64,000 bases of DNA from Dysgonomonas sp. 511 (GTDB lineage: Bacteria; Bacteroidota; Bacteroidia; Bacteroidales; Dysgonomonadaceae). The notes below the pieces were generated by a model that was given only the letters and a program-made list of their open reading frames with translations, ran no database searches and was not told the origin of the DNA. Shown here piece by piece: positions 1-8,664 of this stretch. How positions within the stretch are numbered: the stretch's first letter is position 1; every line of letters starts with the position of its first letter. Made by a program: the position numbers and the translations under genes. Location: assembly GCF_010501105.1 (NCBI RefSeq), contig NZ_QVMQ01000013.1:21917-85916 (forward strand). The letters are read 5' to 3'.

Positions 1-514
1 TCAAAACGACGTTAGCTATTTCAACGTATGCATACACATCCATTTTCTCATGAGCGATAATACTTGCATTATAAGGAACCTGAGTTATCGTAATCATTGT
101 AGACAATACTGAAAATTGATAAACCCAAATTGCAGCAGTCATCCGTCCTTCTGGTATCACTAGCTTGTTATAAACAAACCATAAACCTATTGTTTCAGCA
201 AGGATAAATACAAATAAAGCAATCCCGATATGAATAATTAAGGCTGAACTAAAAGTCTCTTTTAACCTTAAATGGTTGCCTTGTCCCATTTCATACGTCA
301 GAAAACGAGATGTCGCTCCACTCATAGAGGCATTGAGAAAAGAAAACATTGTAACAACCCCTCCTACAACACCATATACGCCATAATCCTCTACACCTAA
401 TGTATTCAATACCACGCGTGATGTATACAACGAGACCACCATAGAAAGCAGCATCCGAATATACAACATCACAGTATTTTTTGCTATTCGCTTATTATTA
501 GATATTTCAGACAT
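1..514 (-). CDS. Polysaccharide flippase (Wzx/MATE-like), N-terminal part, cut by window edge
   Basis: Reading the minus strand from the ATG at 514 gives an open frame of 171 codons that runs off the left edge. It starts MSEISNNKRIAKNTVMLYIR and continues with hydrophobic segments and the phrase LNTLGVEDYGVYGVVGGVV. That N-terminal layout (basic start, a first membrane helix, then G-x-E-x-Y-G) is typical of PST/MATE-type flippases that move lipid-linked sugar repeat units across the inner membrane. It lies just downstream of the Wzc-like and Wza-like export genes on the same strand, which fits a capsule or exopolysaccharide locus. The C-terminal two thirds are outside the window, so the exact subfamily is not determinable. 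Confidence 0.75.
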   Translation of the reverse strand, partial: MSEISNNKRIAKNTVMLYIRMLLSMVVSLYTSRVVLNTLGVEDYGVYGVVGGVVTMFSFLNASMSGATSRFLTYEMGQGNHLRLKETFSSALIIHIGIALFVFILAETIGLWFVYNKLVIPEGRMTAAIWVYQFSVLSTMITITQVPYNASIIAHEKMDVYAYVEIANVVL

Positions 515-551
515 TAATTTTTCTTATAGTACATAATGGCTTAAAATAACT

Positions 552-2894
552 CTACTTCTCCCCATACCCATAAGCCTTCCCGTATCCATACTTATAATTC
601 CTATCCAAAGAAGAACCATTATAAACTAAATACATATTATTCAATTTATCTTCCTCTTTCTGTGCATTTATAAAATTGATGGCAGTTTTAGGAGTCACTT
701 CATTTCTTACAACATAGAGAGATAAATCGACAGCCTTATTTATAAGATAAGAATCGGAAACTAATCCTACCGGTGCCGTATCTACTATTAAAATATCATA
801 TTCTTGTTTCGCTTCAACAAAAAACTTCTCTAACGCCGGACTCATCAATAACTCATTCGGATTTGGAGGTACAACCCCTGACACCATAACATCCAGACCT
901 GAACATATTTTAGTTTTATGGATCACACTCCTCCATCCTCTTTCAGGTTCTATCAAATAGTTTGTTAACCCGGCCTCATAAGTCAGATTTAAATATTCTT
1001 TCAGTTTGGGCTGACGGATATCTGCACCAACCAATAAAACCTTCCTGTTTGATACTGCAAAAGCAAGAGCCAGATTTATACTAATAAAAGATTTTCCTTC
1101 TCCTGAAATTGTCGAAGTAACAGCTATCATTTGATTGTTTCTGTATTGGAGTGCCATATCCAGATTATTCCTAAGTGATCGGAACATTTCTGTTATTGCT
1201 GAATTTGGCAAATTGAGAACAACCAAATCGTCTGCTGACTTATTTTCACAAATTTCTCCTATAATACTTGCTTCTGACAGTTTCTCTAATTCGTCTCTGC
1301 CTCTTAGATGTGTTCTAAACAGGTTTAATAGGTATATTACAACGATAGGAATTATAAAACCTAAAGCTAATCCTATCAATATTATCATTCTTGAATTTGG
1401 AGCAATAGGCCCCACGCCAAACTGAATAGAAGATATGGTACGGGCTTTTTCCGAATTTGATGCTATAGATAAATTAGTCTCCTCTCTTTTTTGCATCAAA
1501 AATAAGAATAAGCTTTCTTTTATTTGTTGTTGCCTCACCTTCTCTATTAACCCCTTCTCTTGCTGAGGAACTGAACGAACACGTGAAAGATTAGATTTTG
1601 ATTGTCGCATAAAATCTTGTTTAGATATCTCATACGATTTTTTTACATTGCTTATAGACTGCGATATACCGCTGCGCATTGTATTTATCTCATCAGCCAA
1701 TCTTATCCGCGATGGGTTTTCTTCTCCTGTTCCTTTCAGCAACAAATCATTACTCAATATTTTTGAGTTATATTCTGTAATAATTTGTGACAATGCTGCA
1801 TCTGTAATACCTAAATTAGGAACCACCTTAAACTTATTTGCAGGATCATTTACAAATCTTTCTACTAATGAGATTATATTCAATTGTGTTTCGATCTCTT
1901 GTAGCCGTTGTTCATTTTGTCCTGTTTGCTGTATAAAGAGTGCGGCTTCGGAACTTAAATCAGTAATATTATGCTTTTGTTTATAATTTACAACCTCGTC
2001 TTCAGCACCTTCCAGTTCTTCGGAAATTTGCTTCAACCGCTCATTTATAAATAAAGATGTATTGTAAGATACCTCATTATTCGTTCTGACATTTTGCTCA
2101 TTGTATTGTTTTATCAATTCTTTGACTATGGCTATGCCTTTATCTGCATTGTAGCTAATCATGCTTATATCCAGAATGGTTGAGTTCTTATTGGTATGGT
2201 TGACAGATAAGCCTCCCGACACACTAGCTATAGCTGATAACTTCCGGTTAATTATTATATTATATTTTGCTTCATCTTTGGCTGGCTTTCCTGTTAAAGT
2301 GATGTGCAGGACCGAAGAGTCGCTATCTAAAGAAAGAGATAATGGGAAATCTTTTTCTGATAGCTTTTTATTTATCTCATGTTCTTCACCATTGCTTAAA
2401 ACACAGTTCCCTACGACCTCGTATTCTGCTCCCTGTTTCTTTATGTCAATATTCGCAATAGGGCTTTTATTAGAAGCAGATTCCATTTCTGCATGGAACG
2501 GAGATTCCGAATATATCTCTGTTTTTTTGAAGAAACTGTCTACATAATAAGATGTCGTTAAGTTTAAAGAATCAACGACATTTGATATTAAATCTGATGA
2601 TTTAAATAACGCAATTTCATTATCCAGATTATTTATAGTAGGCATCATCATTAGAGCATTTAAATCCGGCCCTTTAGAACTACTAGATTTTCGACTCTTC
2701 TCATCATTCAGAAGAATAGACAACGATGGATTGTATTTTTTAGGTGTGGTCAGAACCTGTATAACAGCAATGCTTAGGCACACAAAAACAGACAAGAGAA
2801 ACCATTTCCAATGTCGTATATACTCGAAAATAATGTCTAAGACAAAAGATATATCATTATTTTCTTCAAACTTTTTATTTTCAATCTTTTGCAT
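552..2894 (-). CDS. Wzc-like polysaccharide co-polymerase and tyrosine autokinase
   Basis: This is an inner-membrane protein that controls chain length and export of capsule or exopolysaccharide. The 780 residues show an N-terminal Wzz-type part with a first membrane helix (about 30-50), a long periplasmic coiled-coil region, a second helix near 505-525, and a cytoplasmic BY-kinase domain. The kinase has Walker A (TSTISGEGKS, near 593-601), a Walker A-prime region (LLVGADIRQPKL, near 616) and Walker B (ILIVDTAP, near 700). It ends in a tyrosine-rich tail (YKYGYGKAYGYGEK), the usual autophosphorylation cluster. The upstream Wza-like lipoprotein gene ends 6 bases before it, so they are co-transcribed. 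Full length for the Bacteroidota fused form, with no break seen. Confidence 0.93.
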   Translation of the reverse strand: MQKIENKKFEENNDISFVLDIIFEYIRHWKWFLLSVFVCLSIAVIQVLTTPKKYNPSLSILLNDEKSRKSSSSKGPDLNALMMMPTINNLDNEIALFKSSDLISNVVDSLNLTTSYYVDSFFKKTEIYSESPFHAEMESASNKSPIANIDIKKQGAEYEVVGNCVLSNGEEHEINKKLSEKDFPLSLSLDSDSSVLHITLTGKPAKDEAKYNIIINRKLSAIASVSGGLSVNHTNKNSTILDISMISYNADKGIAIVKELIKQYNEQNVRTNNEVSYNTSLFINERLKQISEELEGAEDEVVNYKQKHNITDLSSEAALFIQQTGQNEQRLQEIETQLNIISLVERFVNDPANKFKVVPNLGITDAALSQIITEYNSKILSNDLLLKGTGEENPSRIRLADEINTMRSGISQSISNVKKSYEISKQDFMRQSKSNLSRVRSVPQQEKGLIEKVRQQQIKESLFLFLMQKREETNLSIASNSEKARTISSIQFGVGPIAPNSRMIILIGLALGFIIPIVVIYLLNLFRTHLRGRDELEKLSEASIIGEICENKSADDLVVLNLPNSAITEMFRSLRNNLDMALQYRNNQMIAVTSTISGEGKSFISINLALAFAVSNRKVLLVGADIRQPKLKEYLNLTYEAGLTNYLIEPERGWRSVIHKTKICSGLDVMVSGVVPPNPNELLMSPALEKFFVEAKQEYDILIVDTAPVGLVSDSYLINKAVDLSLYVVRNEVTPKTAINFINAQKEEDKLNNMYLVYNGSSLDRNYKYGYGKAYGYGEK

Positions 2895-2900
2895 ACCTGT

Positions 2901-3713
2901 TTATCGAAGAATAAGTGTAACAATAGAGATAATTAAAGACACGGAAGATATTGCTAAACCTTCAATTCTTCCAAAGCGGGATTCATTACCTTTACTTTTA
3001 TTAGTTTCCACATAAATCTTATCATTTTGTTGCAAATAATAAATATCATTATTTGCCAAAAGGTCTTCATTCTGAAGGTTAACACGATAGGTCTCAAGAT
3101 TGCCGTTTTCTTTCTGGCGAATCAATAAAACGTTACTTCTCTTCCCGTATATTGTCATATCTCCGGCTGATGCCAAAGCATCGAGAATAGTCATCTGTCC
3201 ATTATCTGATTTATAAATACCCGGGCTGGCAACTTCCCCCAGTACCGCAACCCTAAAATCGAGGAAACGCACATCTATAATAGGTTTCTCCGCGATATAT
3301 TTAGGGTATATCAATGATGCGATATACTCTTTGACTTCATCGATTGTCATTCCTCCTATTTTAATCTTGCCTAAAACAGGGAAATTAACTACACCATCTT
3401 TGTCTACCACATAACTGGACGATCCACCACTACCACCAGAAGGGCTTTGGGATGAACTTGTAGCTGTTGGCGCTGCTGCTTGTAAATTAAAATCATTTGC
3501 TGCTCCCGGAATAATAGAATTAACCGAAATGCTTATCATATCATTCGGCATAATCTTGGGTTCATGATTTTTTAACGAGTAAAGTGCTGTGTCAATTGTC
3601 GATGTTTCTGCATTTTTGAAATAGGGTAAATCTTTATATGCATTACAAGAACTAAATAGTAAAGAACTTATTATTAACGCAATAACAATAAGAGAAGAAA
3701 TAATCTTTTTCAT
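2901..3713 (-). CDS. Wza-like outer-membrane polysaccharide export lipoprotein
   Basis: Periplasmic/outer-membrane lipoprotein that forms the export channel for capsule or exopolysaccharide with the downstream Wzc-like partner. The 270-residue product starts with a lipoprotein signal ending in LLFSSCNAY. A polysaccharide export (poly_export) domain follows (DMISISVNSIIPG and VVDKDGVVNFPVLGKI), then an SLBB-type segment (VAVLGEVASPGIYK). A C-terminal hydrophobic helix (IEGLAISSVSLIISIVTLIL) probably anchors it, which is common in the short Bacteroidota form. A glycine/serine linker sits near residues 85-100. It is the first gene of the visible export cluster. Confidence 0.92.
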   Translation of the reverse strand: MKKIISSLIVIALIISSLLFSSCNAYKDLPYFKNAETSTIDTALYSLKNHEPKIMPNDMISISVNSIIPGAANDFNLQAAAPTATSSSQSPSGGSGGSSSYVVDKDGVVNFPVLGKIKIGGMTIDEVKEYIASLIYPKYIAEKPIIDVRFLDFRVAVLGEVASPGIYKSDNGQMTILDALASAGDMTIYGKRSNVLLIRQKENGNLETYRVNLQNEDLLANNDIYYLQQNDKIYVETNKSKGNESRFGRIEGLAISSVSLIISIVTLILR

Positions 3714-4045
3714 TAAGATGTTTATTTATTCAAAATTCGGCTGTAAAATTAATCAATTTTTCTATAAAATAACTCTTTTTCAGAAGAATAAGGTTTTTTA
3801 CTCTATTTTGATCATCCCCGATAAATATCTCTTTGCAAGCCCCTGTTTATGCCGGATATTTTAGCAAAGAGTAATTCGGTTTTGGAAATTCCAAAGAAAT
3901 GGACCTGGTTATTTAATATTAATTAAGAATTTGGGCTGCTTCTTTTAGATATTTCCATATATTAAACCACAAAACGAAGAAAATGTTTAACAAAAAAGGC
4001 TATAAGTTACCTCATAACCTTTTCTGTTGTCCATATATGCCTGTT
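3714..4045. other. 332-base intergenic gap
   Basis: AT-rich spacer between the polysaccharide export genes and adk. Apart from the adk-side terminator hairpin at 3992-4023, no coding frame or RNA gene is apparent. It presumably also carries the promoter of the export genes, but no good TAnnTTTG box with a matching TTG was found. Confidence 0.5.
3992..4023 (-). terminator. Rho-independent terminator of hpt-adk
   Basis: On the minus strand a 13-base-pair stem (AAAAGGTTATGAG with CTTATAGCCTTTT, two G-U pairs) closes a GTAA loop and is followed by TTG. It starts about 22 bases after the adk stop codon. The GTAA loop is of the stable GNRA class. The U-tract is short, so strength is uncertain. Confidence 0.6.
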
Positions 4046-4618
4046 TTACTTTATGTTATCTACGGCCTCTGAAATTTTTAAAAAAATATCTTCCACTGTG
4101 CCAATTCCTTTTATCGGAACTAGTTTTCCTGTTGTTTTATAGTGTTCTTTCAGTGGAGATGTTTGATTTTTATATACATCCAGCCTCGACTTGATTGTTT
4201 CCAGATTGTCATCCGAACGCCCCGATTGTTGTCCGCGTTTGATTAGGCGGTCTATCAGCTCAGGTTCTTCCACTTCAAGGCTTACCACAATCGAAACTTC
4301 CTGCCCTCTTTCTTTCAGCATCTTTTCCAATGCTTCGCTTTGAGGAATTGTACGCGGAAATCCATCGAAAATTACTCCTGCCGCATCTTTTTTGCTGTCG
4401 AGCACGTTCGCCAGCATACCAATTACCACATCGTCGGGCACAAGTTGTCCCTTTGCGATATAATTCTCTGCGAGTTTTCCTAGTTCTGTGCCATTTTTCA
4501 TTTCAGCACGCAAAACGTCGCCTGTGGAAATATGTGCAAGATTGTATTTCTTTATCAAATTCTCACTTTGAGTTCCTTTACCTGAGCCCGGAGCTCCAAA
4601 AATAATGACATTCAACAT
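4046..4618 (-). CDS. adk: Adenylate kinase
   Basis: Cytoplasmic enzyme that interconverts AMP plus ATP with two ADP. The 190-residue product has the P-loop GAPGSGKGTQ at residues 8-17, the AMP-binding HISTGDVLRAE segment, the motif VIFDGFPRTIPQSEAL, and a short LID without zinc cysteines (RLIKRGQQSGRSDDN). This is the short-LID form usual in Bacteroidota. It lies 16 bases downstream of hpt on the same strand and ends just before a hairpin terminator, so the two nucleotide-salvage genes form a small operon. No anomaly is seen. Confidence 0.97.
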   Translation of the reverse strand: MLNVIIFGAPGSGKGTQSENLIKKYNLAHISTGDVLRAEMKNGTELGKLAENYIAKGQLVPDDVVIGMLANVLDSKKDAAGVIFDGFPRTIPQSEALEKMLKERGQEVSIVVSLEVEEPELIDRLIKRGQQSGRSDDNLETIKSRLDVYKNQTSPLKEHYKTTGKLVPIKGIGTVEDIFLKISEAVDNIK

Positions 4619-4634
4619 TTTCTTAGTATATTAT

Positions 4635-5174
4635 TTATGATTGTTTTAGCTTATAGATATTAGGGAGGTTACGCCCGTAACCATCATAGTCGAGTCCGTA
4701 GCCTACAATAAAATCATTCGGAATTTCTAATGCGACATAATCCGGATGCACGGAATATTTCAACACATCGGGCTTCAGTAACAATGTTGTTACCAATAAT
4801 TCCTTCGGCTCATCATCCATCAGCTGATCCAGAATCAGGTTCATGGTATATCCGGTATCTACAATATCTTCTACTATAACTACCGTGCGCCCTTTTATAT
4901 CTTCTTCAAGCCCATATATTTCCTTAAGCTTTCCGGTCGACTTAGTTCCCTTGTAAGAAGACATTTTTACAAATGAGATTTCGCTGGGGATAGAAATTCG
5001 TTTCATCAACTCCGAAGCGTAGATAAAAGAACCATTCAGCACACAGACGAACAGAGGGTCTTTATCTGCTAATTCTGCATTCATCTTTTCGGCAACAGCA
5101 TCTATAGCCGCTTCTATTTCTTCTTGAGTAAGAAACAGTTCAAATTCTTTATCTTTGATTTTTACAGTTTTCAT
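4635..5174 (-). CDS. hpt: Hypoxanthine phosphoribosyltransferase
   Basis: Purine salvage enzyme that joins hypoxanthine or guanine to PRPP. The 179-residue product carries the PRPP-binding loop VVIVEDIVDTGYTM and the flexible-loop region VKMSSYKGTKSTG typical of type I phosphoribosyltransferases. The frame is open upstream to an ATG at 5213. I chose the ATG at 5174 (MKTVKIKDKEF) because family members begin there and because a -7 promoter box (TATTTTTG, 5211-5218) overlaps the longer start. It is followed by adk after 16 bases. Confidence 0.94.
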   Translation of the reverse strand: MKTVKIKDKEFELFLTQEEIEAAIDAVAEKMNAELADKDPLFVCVLNGSFIYASELMKRISIPSEISFVKMSSYKGTKSTGKLKEIYGLEEDIKGRTVVIVEDIVDTGYTMNLILDQLMDDEPKELLVTTLLLKPDVLKYSVHPDYVALEIPNDFIVGYGLDYDGYGRNLPNIYKLKQS

Positions 5175-5210
5175 AAGAAAACTTCTCCTGTTTAATTTCA
5201 GACTAAAATA

Positions 5211-5218
5211 CAAAAATA
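5211..5218 (-). promoter_or_regulatory. Putative -7 promoter box of hpt-adk
   Basis: The minus strand reads TATTTTTG here, matching the Bacteroidota -7 consensus TAnnTTTG, 36 bases upstream of the chosen hpt start. A TTTG lies 23 bases further upstream, slightly beyond the usual spacing for the -33 element. Confidence 0.45.
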
Positions 5219-5253
5219 GAATAATTAGATTAATTAACGATCAAATAGTCATT

Positions 5254-5287
5254 AAAAAAGTCGGAAAGTTATTTACTTGTCCGACTT
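5254..5287 (-). terminator. Terminator of the sulfur/redox operon
   Basis: On the minus strand, 20 bases after the thioredoxin gene, a long hairpin forms: an 8-bp outer stem AAGTCGGA/TCCGACTT and an inner AAGT/ACTT stem with one bulged base, followed by TTTTTT. Stem plus U-tract make it a convincing rho-independent terminator. Confidence 0.85.
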
Positions 5288-5307
5288 AAAGCTATATGAG
5301 TATTACT

Positions 5308-5796
5308 TTACTGGCTTACTGTCTTTTTTAGCAATACTGTTTCTATCGCTTCTTTTAGCGCAGGTTTGGGTAACGCGCCCTGCGCCATTTGTGGAGTGCC
5401 ATCCATTGGTACGAACAAAAGGCTTGGAATGCTGCGGATGCCAAACATGGCCGCAAGTTCTTGTTCCTCTTCCGTATTTATCTTATAGATATAGATTTCA
5501 CCATCATATTCGGCTGCCAGTTCTTCCAATACAGGGGCGATAGCCTTGCATGGTCCGCACCAATCGGCATAAAAGTCGATCAAAGCAGGTTTGTCGCCAA
5601 GGTATTTAAATTCATTGGGATTGGCCTCATAGTTGGCTACTTTATTCAAAAAATCTATTTTGTTTAAATGTATTGTTTTCATTTTGTTCTCCTTTTCTAC
5701 TGTTTTGGTTTGTTCTTGTTGATTTTCTTTTGTCTGTCCGTTGCAACCTCCAAGTACCAAGGTAAAGACAAACATTGTAAATAAGACTTTCTTCAT
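5308..5796 (-). CDS. Thioredoxin-domain lipoprotein
   Basis: A 162-residue exported thioredoxin. The N-terminus is a lipoprotein signal ending LVLGGCNGQ, so the protein should be anchored in the cell envelope. After a Lys/Glu/Gln-rich linker (about 20-45) comes a thioredoxin fold with the redox motif DWCGPCKAIAP near residues 73-83, and the cis-proline loop is seen as IRSIPSLLF. It is the last gene of the MarR-regulated operon. Its ATG overlaps the stop codon of the 39-residue ORF (ATGA), which suggests translational coupling. Inference: it reduces disulfides or persulfides in the envelope, matching the sulfur-transfer domains of the first operon gene. Confidence 0.9.
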   Translation of the reverse strand: MKKVLFTMFVFTLVLGGCNGQTKENQQEQTKTVEKENKMKTIHLNKIDFLNKVANYEANPNEFKYLGDKPALIDFYADWCGPCKAIAPVLEELAAEYDGEIYIYKINTEEEQELAAMFGIRSIPSLLFVPMDGTPQMAQGALPKPALKEAIETVLLKKTVSQ

Positions 5797-5912
5797 TTAT
5801 TTTCCATTATTTCTTTTCCCTCCTGCCGCACTTCCTCGTTGGCTGCCATCTGGCAATATCCGGTAATGCAACACGACGAAAAAAACGTTGTTGATAATAT
5901 AACAAATACCAT
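5793..5912 (-). CDS. 39-residue Cys-rich ORF, possible small lipoprotein
   Basis: An unlisted short frame of 39 codons. It starts 4 bases after the TAA of the DUF6132 gene, and its TGA overlaps the ATG of the thioredoxin gene (ATGA). The product begins MVFVILSTTFFSSCCITGYC and then turns hydrophilic, ending QEGKEIMENK. A short hydrophobic stretch followed by SSCC resembles a lipoprotein or membrane anchor with three cysteines, although the usual positive N-terminal residues are missing unless translation begins a few codons upstream. The tight packing on both sides is the main support. I do not recognise a family. Confidence 0.5.
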   Translation of the reverse strand: MVFVILSTTFFSSCCITGYCQMAANEEVRQEGKEIMENK

Positions 5913-5916
5913 GCCC

Positions 5917-6156
5917 TTAATCCGTGTCGGCTGGCTTATCTTTTTCTTCATTCTTATCACTTTTCTTCAATAAGCTGAACAGCAAGCTACCCATGACAGC
6001 ACCCCAAACCGTACTGTTGACCGGCGATGCGGTAATGGCACAAGTCCCGCTGGCACAACCTACGAAGTACCAGTAAAGATACCCTGTTGTAGCGCCTGCA
6101 ATGGCGCCTGCTATGTACGTCCAATTGCGCTTAAAGATACTTACTATTTTATTCAT
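5917..6156 (-). CDS. DUF6132-like small membrane protein
   Basis: About 79 residues from the ATG at 6156; an ATG at 6162 is equally possible. Either start lies just after the stop of the CoA-disulfide reductase gene. The frame is open further upstream but would overlap that gene. Two hydrophobic segments (about 11-33 and 46-61) flank the conserved loop GCASGTCAITASP, whose two cysteines are typical of a small family found with rhodanese and sulfur-transfer genes in Bacteroidota. The C-terminus is charged (KKSDKNEEKDKPADTD). The molecular role is unknown. Context suggests envelope sulfur or redox handling. Confidence 0.8.
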   Translation of the reverse strand: MNKIVSIFKRNWTYIAGAIAGATTGYLYWYFVGCASGTCAITASPVNSTVWGAVMGSLLFSLLKKSDKNEEKDKPADTD

Positions 6157-6169
6157 ACCCATTACGTTT

Positions 6170-8617
6170 TTAGATAAATAAATTAACATTAGCATTTTCA
6201 GCCCTGTCGAGATATGCGGCAACACCTCCCACTGTTATACCATCCATCAGTTCTTCTTTTTTTATCCCCATTACGTCCATCGACATAGAGCAGGCTATAA
6301 ACTCCACACCGCTTTCTTTGGCTTGTTGCATCAAGGTTTCGAGGCTGTCTATATTCTTGTCCTTCATTATTATCCGCATCATTTTGCTGCCCATGCCACC
6401 CATATTCATCTTCGACAAGCTAAGCTTTTTGCTGTTCGATGGCAACATAAACCCAAACATCCTGCCCATCAGGTCTTTCTTTACATTCGGCTTATCCTTC
6501 TTTTTTATCACATTCAACCCCCAGAAGGTAAAGAACATACTAACCTTTTTGCCCGATGCCGCTGCTCCGTTGGCTATCACAAAAGACGCCAAAGCCCTGT
6601 CCAGATCGTCGCTAAAGACTACCAGTGTTTTGTCTTCGCCCTTCGGCATAGATAAGTTTCCTGCTTCTTTTGCCTGTTTTTCGACCGTAGCGGTGATAAC
6701 TCCGCCCGAATTGGCCATGCCAATCACTTTTGCGCCTACCATTCTCGACCATCCGTTCAGGTCTTCGCCGAAAGCCTGGTCTGTAACCTTTATCTCCAGG
6801 CGGTCGCCATCAGCTATCTGGTCATAGTTCTTCTTTAGCTGCATTATGGGGCCGGGGCATTGCAAGCCGCAGGCATCTATCTTAATCGTTTTCATTTCTT
6901 TCAAAGCATCGTTGTTTTTCGCACCTGTATTTTCTCCCATTATTATTTCTTCTGCCGGCAAGCCCGCAGTGTCTTCTGTTGCAACCGAATAGGTCTGATA
7001 TCCACCCGATAGGCTGTAGATATCGGAGTATCCATGTTGCAGCAATATCCGCGCAGCCAGATATCCGCGCAAGCCAACCGCGCAATAGGTTACCACCTTT
7101 CTGTCTTTGGGTATTTCGCTCAAATGCTCCCTGATTTTATCAAGAGGGATATTGACTGCGCCTTCTATATTGCCAAACGCAAATTCTTCTTCTGTCCTTA
7201 CATCTATAATATATACATCCTGCTTTAATGCCTGCAATTCGTTCCACTGGATTATATTGACTTTTTTCCTTAAAATATTATCAGCAACAAATCCGGCAAT
7301 GTTTACAGGGTCTTTCGCCGACGAGTATGGAGGGGCGTAGGCGTGTTCTATCTCCTGCAAATCGTATATTGTGCCTCCCTTCCGTATTACTTCGGCAAAA
7401 AGGTCGATTCGCTTATCCACTCCGTCGAAACCTACTGCCTGTGCGCCTAATAGCTTCCCATCTGCGGGCGAGAAGTTGATTTTGAGAGACAGTGGCAATG
7501 CTCCGGGATAATAACCTGCGTGTGAGCCGCCATGCGTATATGATTCGATATGCGGTATGTTTTCTCTGTTCAGCAGTTTTGAAGAAGCTCCTGTAGCTGC
7601 TACCGTCAAGTCGAAAACTTTTGCTATAGACGTGCCGATAGTTCCGTTGTATTTATATTTATTTCCCTCGGTAATGTTGTCGGCAACTATGCGTCCCTGC
7701 TTATTGGCGGGACCTGCAAGGGGGATGAGCGAATGTTTGCCTATTACGGGATTGAATACTTCGACAGCATCGCCTAATGCATAAATATCCTTGTCGGATG
7801 TCTGCATATATTCGTCCACCTTGATGCCGCCTAACGAGCCGATATCTAGTCCCGCCTCGCGCGCCAGCCTTGTCTCGGGGCGGACGCCAATGCTCAGGAT
7901 AACCATGTCGGCATTCAAAGAGCCATTTTTCTCCAATAAGACTTTAATGCTTTCGCCTTGAGGCTCAAATCCTGTGACTCCTTCTCCCAGATACAGGGAT
8001 ACGCCTTTCTGCTTCAACTGCCTGTGTACCATCGCCGCCATTGCAAAATCGAGTGGCGCCATCACCTGATCGTTTTTTTCCACAACCGAGACTTGCAACC
8101 CGGCTTTATGCAGGTTTTCCACCATTTCCAACCCGATGAATCCGCCACCGATAACTACCGCCGATTTTGGTTTAAGCCTATCCAGATAGCCTTTGATTGC
8201 ATCTGTATCCGGTACATTACGCAACGAAAAAATACGCTGGTTATCTATTCCGGGTAATGGGGGCTTAATCGGTTCTGCACCTGTGGAAATCACCAGCTTG
8301 TCATACGTTTCGTTATATGATTCACCGGTCGATAAATTGGTTATTGTTACATATTTATCTTTCGGGTTGATGCCAGTCACCTCCGATTTTACCCGTACAT
8401 CAGCCTTGAAACGGTTTTCAAACCCTTCTGCTGTTTGCACAAAAAGCCTGTCCCTGTCGCCTATCGTGCCACCTATATAATATGGCAGGCCGCAATTAGC
8501 ATACGAGATATATTCTCCTCTTTCTATAAGTACTATTTCGGCATTCTCATCTTGTCGCCTTAGCCTTGCCGCAGTTGTTGCGCCTCCGGCTACTCCTCCT
8601 ATTATTAATATCTTCAT
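6170..8617 (-). CDS. CoA-disulfide reductase-rhodanese-TusA-DsrE four-domain fusion
   Basis: An 815-residue multidomain protein for reactive sulfur or CoA-thiol redox chemistry. Residues 1-440 are an FAD/NAD(P)H pyridine-nucleotide disulfide oxidoreductase with the single redox cysteine C42 in SYANCGLPYYIGG, as in CoA-disulfide or CoA-persulfide reductases. Residues about 450-550 are a rhodanese with the active-site cysteine in TYCAVGLRG (C512). Residues about 575-640 are a TusA/SirA domain (DACGLQCPGP). The C-terminus is DsrE-like with a cysteine in FIACSMSMD (near 775). The domain set can pass a persulfide from cysteine to cysteine; that relay is inference. It leads the operon after marR and has its own upstream operator. 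Confidence 0.93.
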   Translation of the reverse strand: MKILIIGGVAGGATTAARLRRQDENAEIVLIERGEYISYANCGLPYYIGGTIGDRDRLFVQTAEGFENRFKADVRVKSEVTGINPKDKYVTITNLSTGESYNETYDKLVISTGAEPIKPPLPGIDNQRIFSLRNVPDTDAIKGYLDRLKPKSAVVIGGGFIGLEMVENLHKAGLQVSVVEKNDQVMAPLDFAMAAMVHRQLKQKGVSLYLGEGVTGFEPQGESIKVLLEKNGSLNADMVILSIGVRPETRLAREAGLDIGSLGGIKVDEYMQTSDKDIYALGDAVEVFNPVIGKHSLIPLAGPANKQGRIVADNITEGNKYKYNGTIGTSIAKVFDLTVAATGASSKLLNRENIPHIESYTHGGSHAGYYPGALPLSLKINFSPADGKLLGAQAVGFDGVDKRIDLFAEVIRKGGTIYDLQEIEHAYAPPYSSAKDPVNIAGFVADNILRKKVNIIQWNELQALKQDVYIIDVRTEEEFAFGNIEGAVNIPLDKIREHLSEIPKDRKVVTYCAVGLRGYLAARILLQHGYSDIYSLSGGYQTYSVATEDTAGLPAEEIIMGENTGAKNNDALKEMKTIKIDACGLQCPGPIMQLKKNYDQIADGDRLEIKVTDQAFGEDLNGWSRMVGAKVIGMANSGGVITATVEKQAKEAGNLSMPKGEDKTLVVFSDDLDRALASFVIANGAAASGKKVSMFFTFWGLNVIKKKDKPNVKKDLMGRMFGFMLPSNSKKLSLSKMNMGGMGSKMMRIIMKDKNIDSLETLMQQAKESGVEFIACSMSMDVMGIKKEELMDGITVGGVAAYLDRAENANVNLFI

Positions 8618-8635
8618 TGTTTTTATTGTAAATAT

Positions 8636-8648
8636 TTGCTATTAGCAA
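8636..8648. promoter_or_regulatory. Palindromic operator before the CoA-disulfide reductase fusion gene
   Basis: TTGCTATTAGCAA is a perfect palindrome (6-bp arms around one base). It lies in the 47-base gap between marR and the fusion gene. The core TTTGCTATT recurs twice upstream of marR (9031-9088), so it is the probable binding site of the MarR protein. Confidence 0.65.
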
Positions 8649-8664
8649 TATAGTGGGTAAAAAA

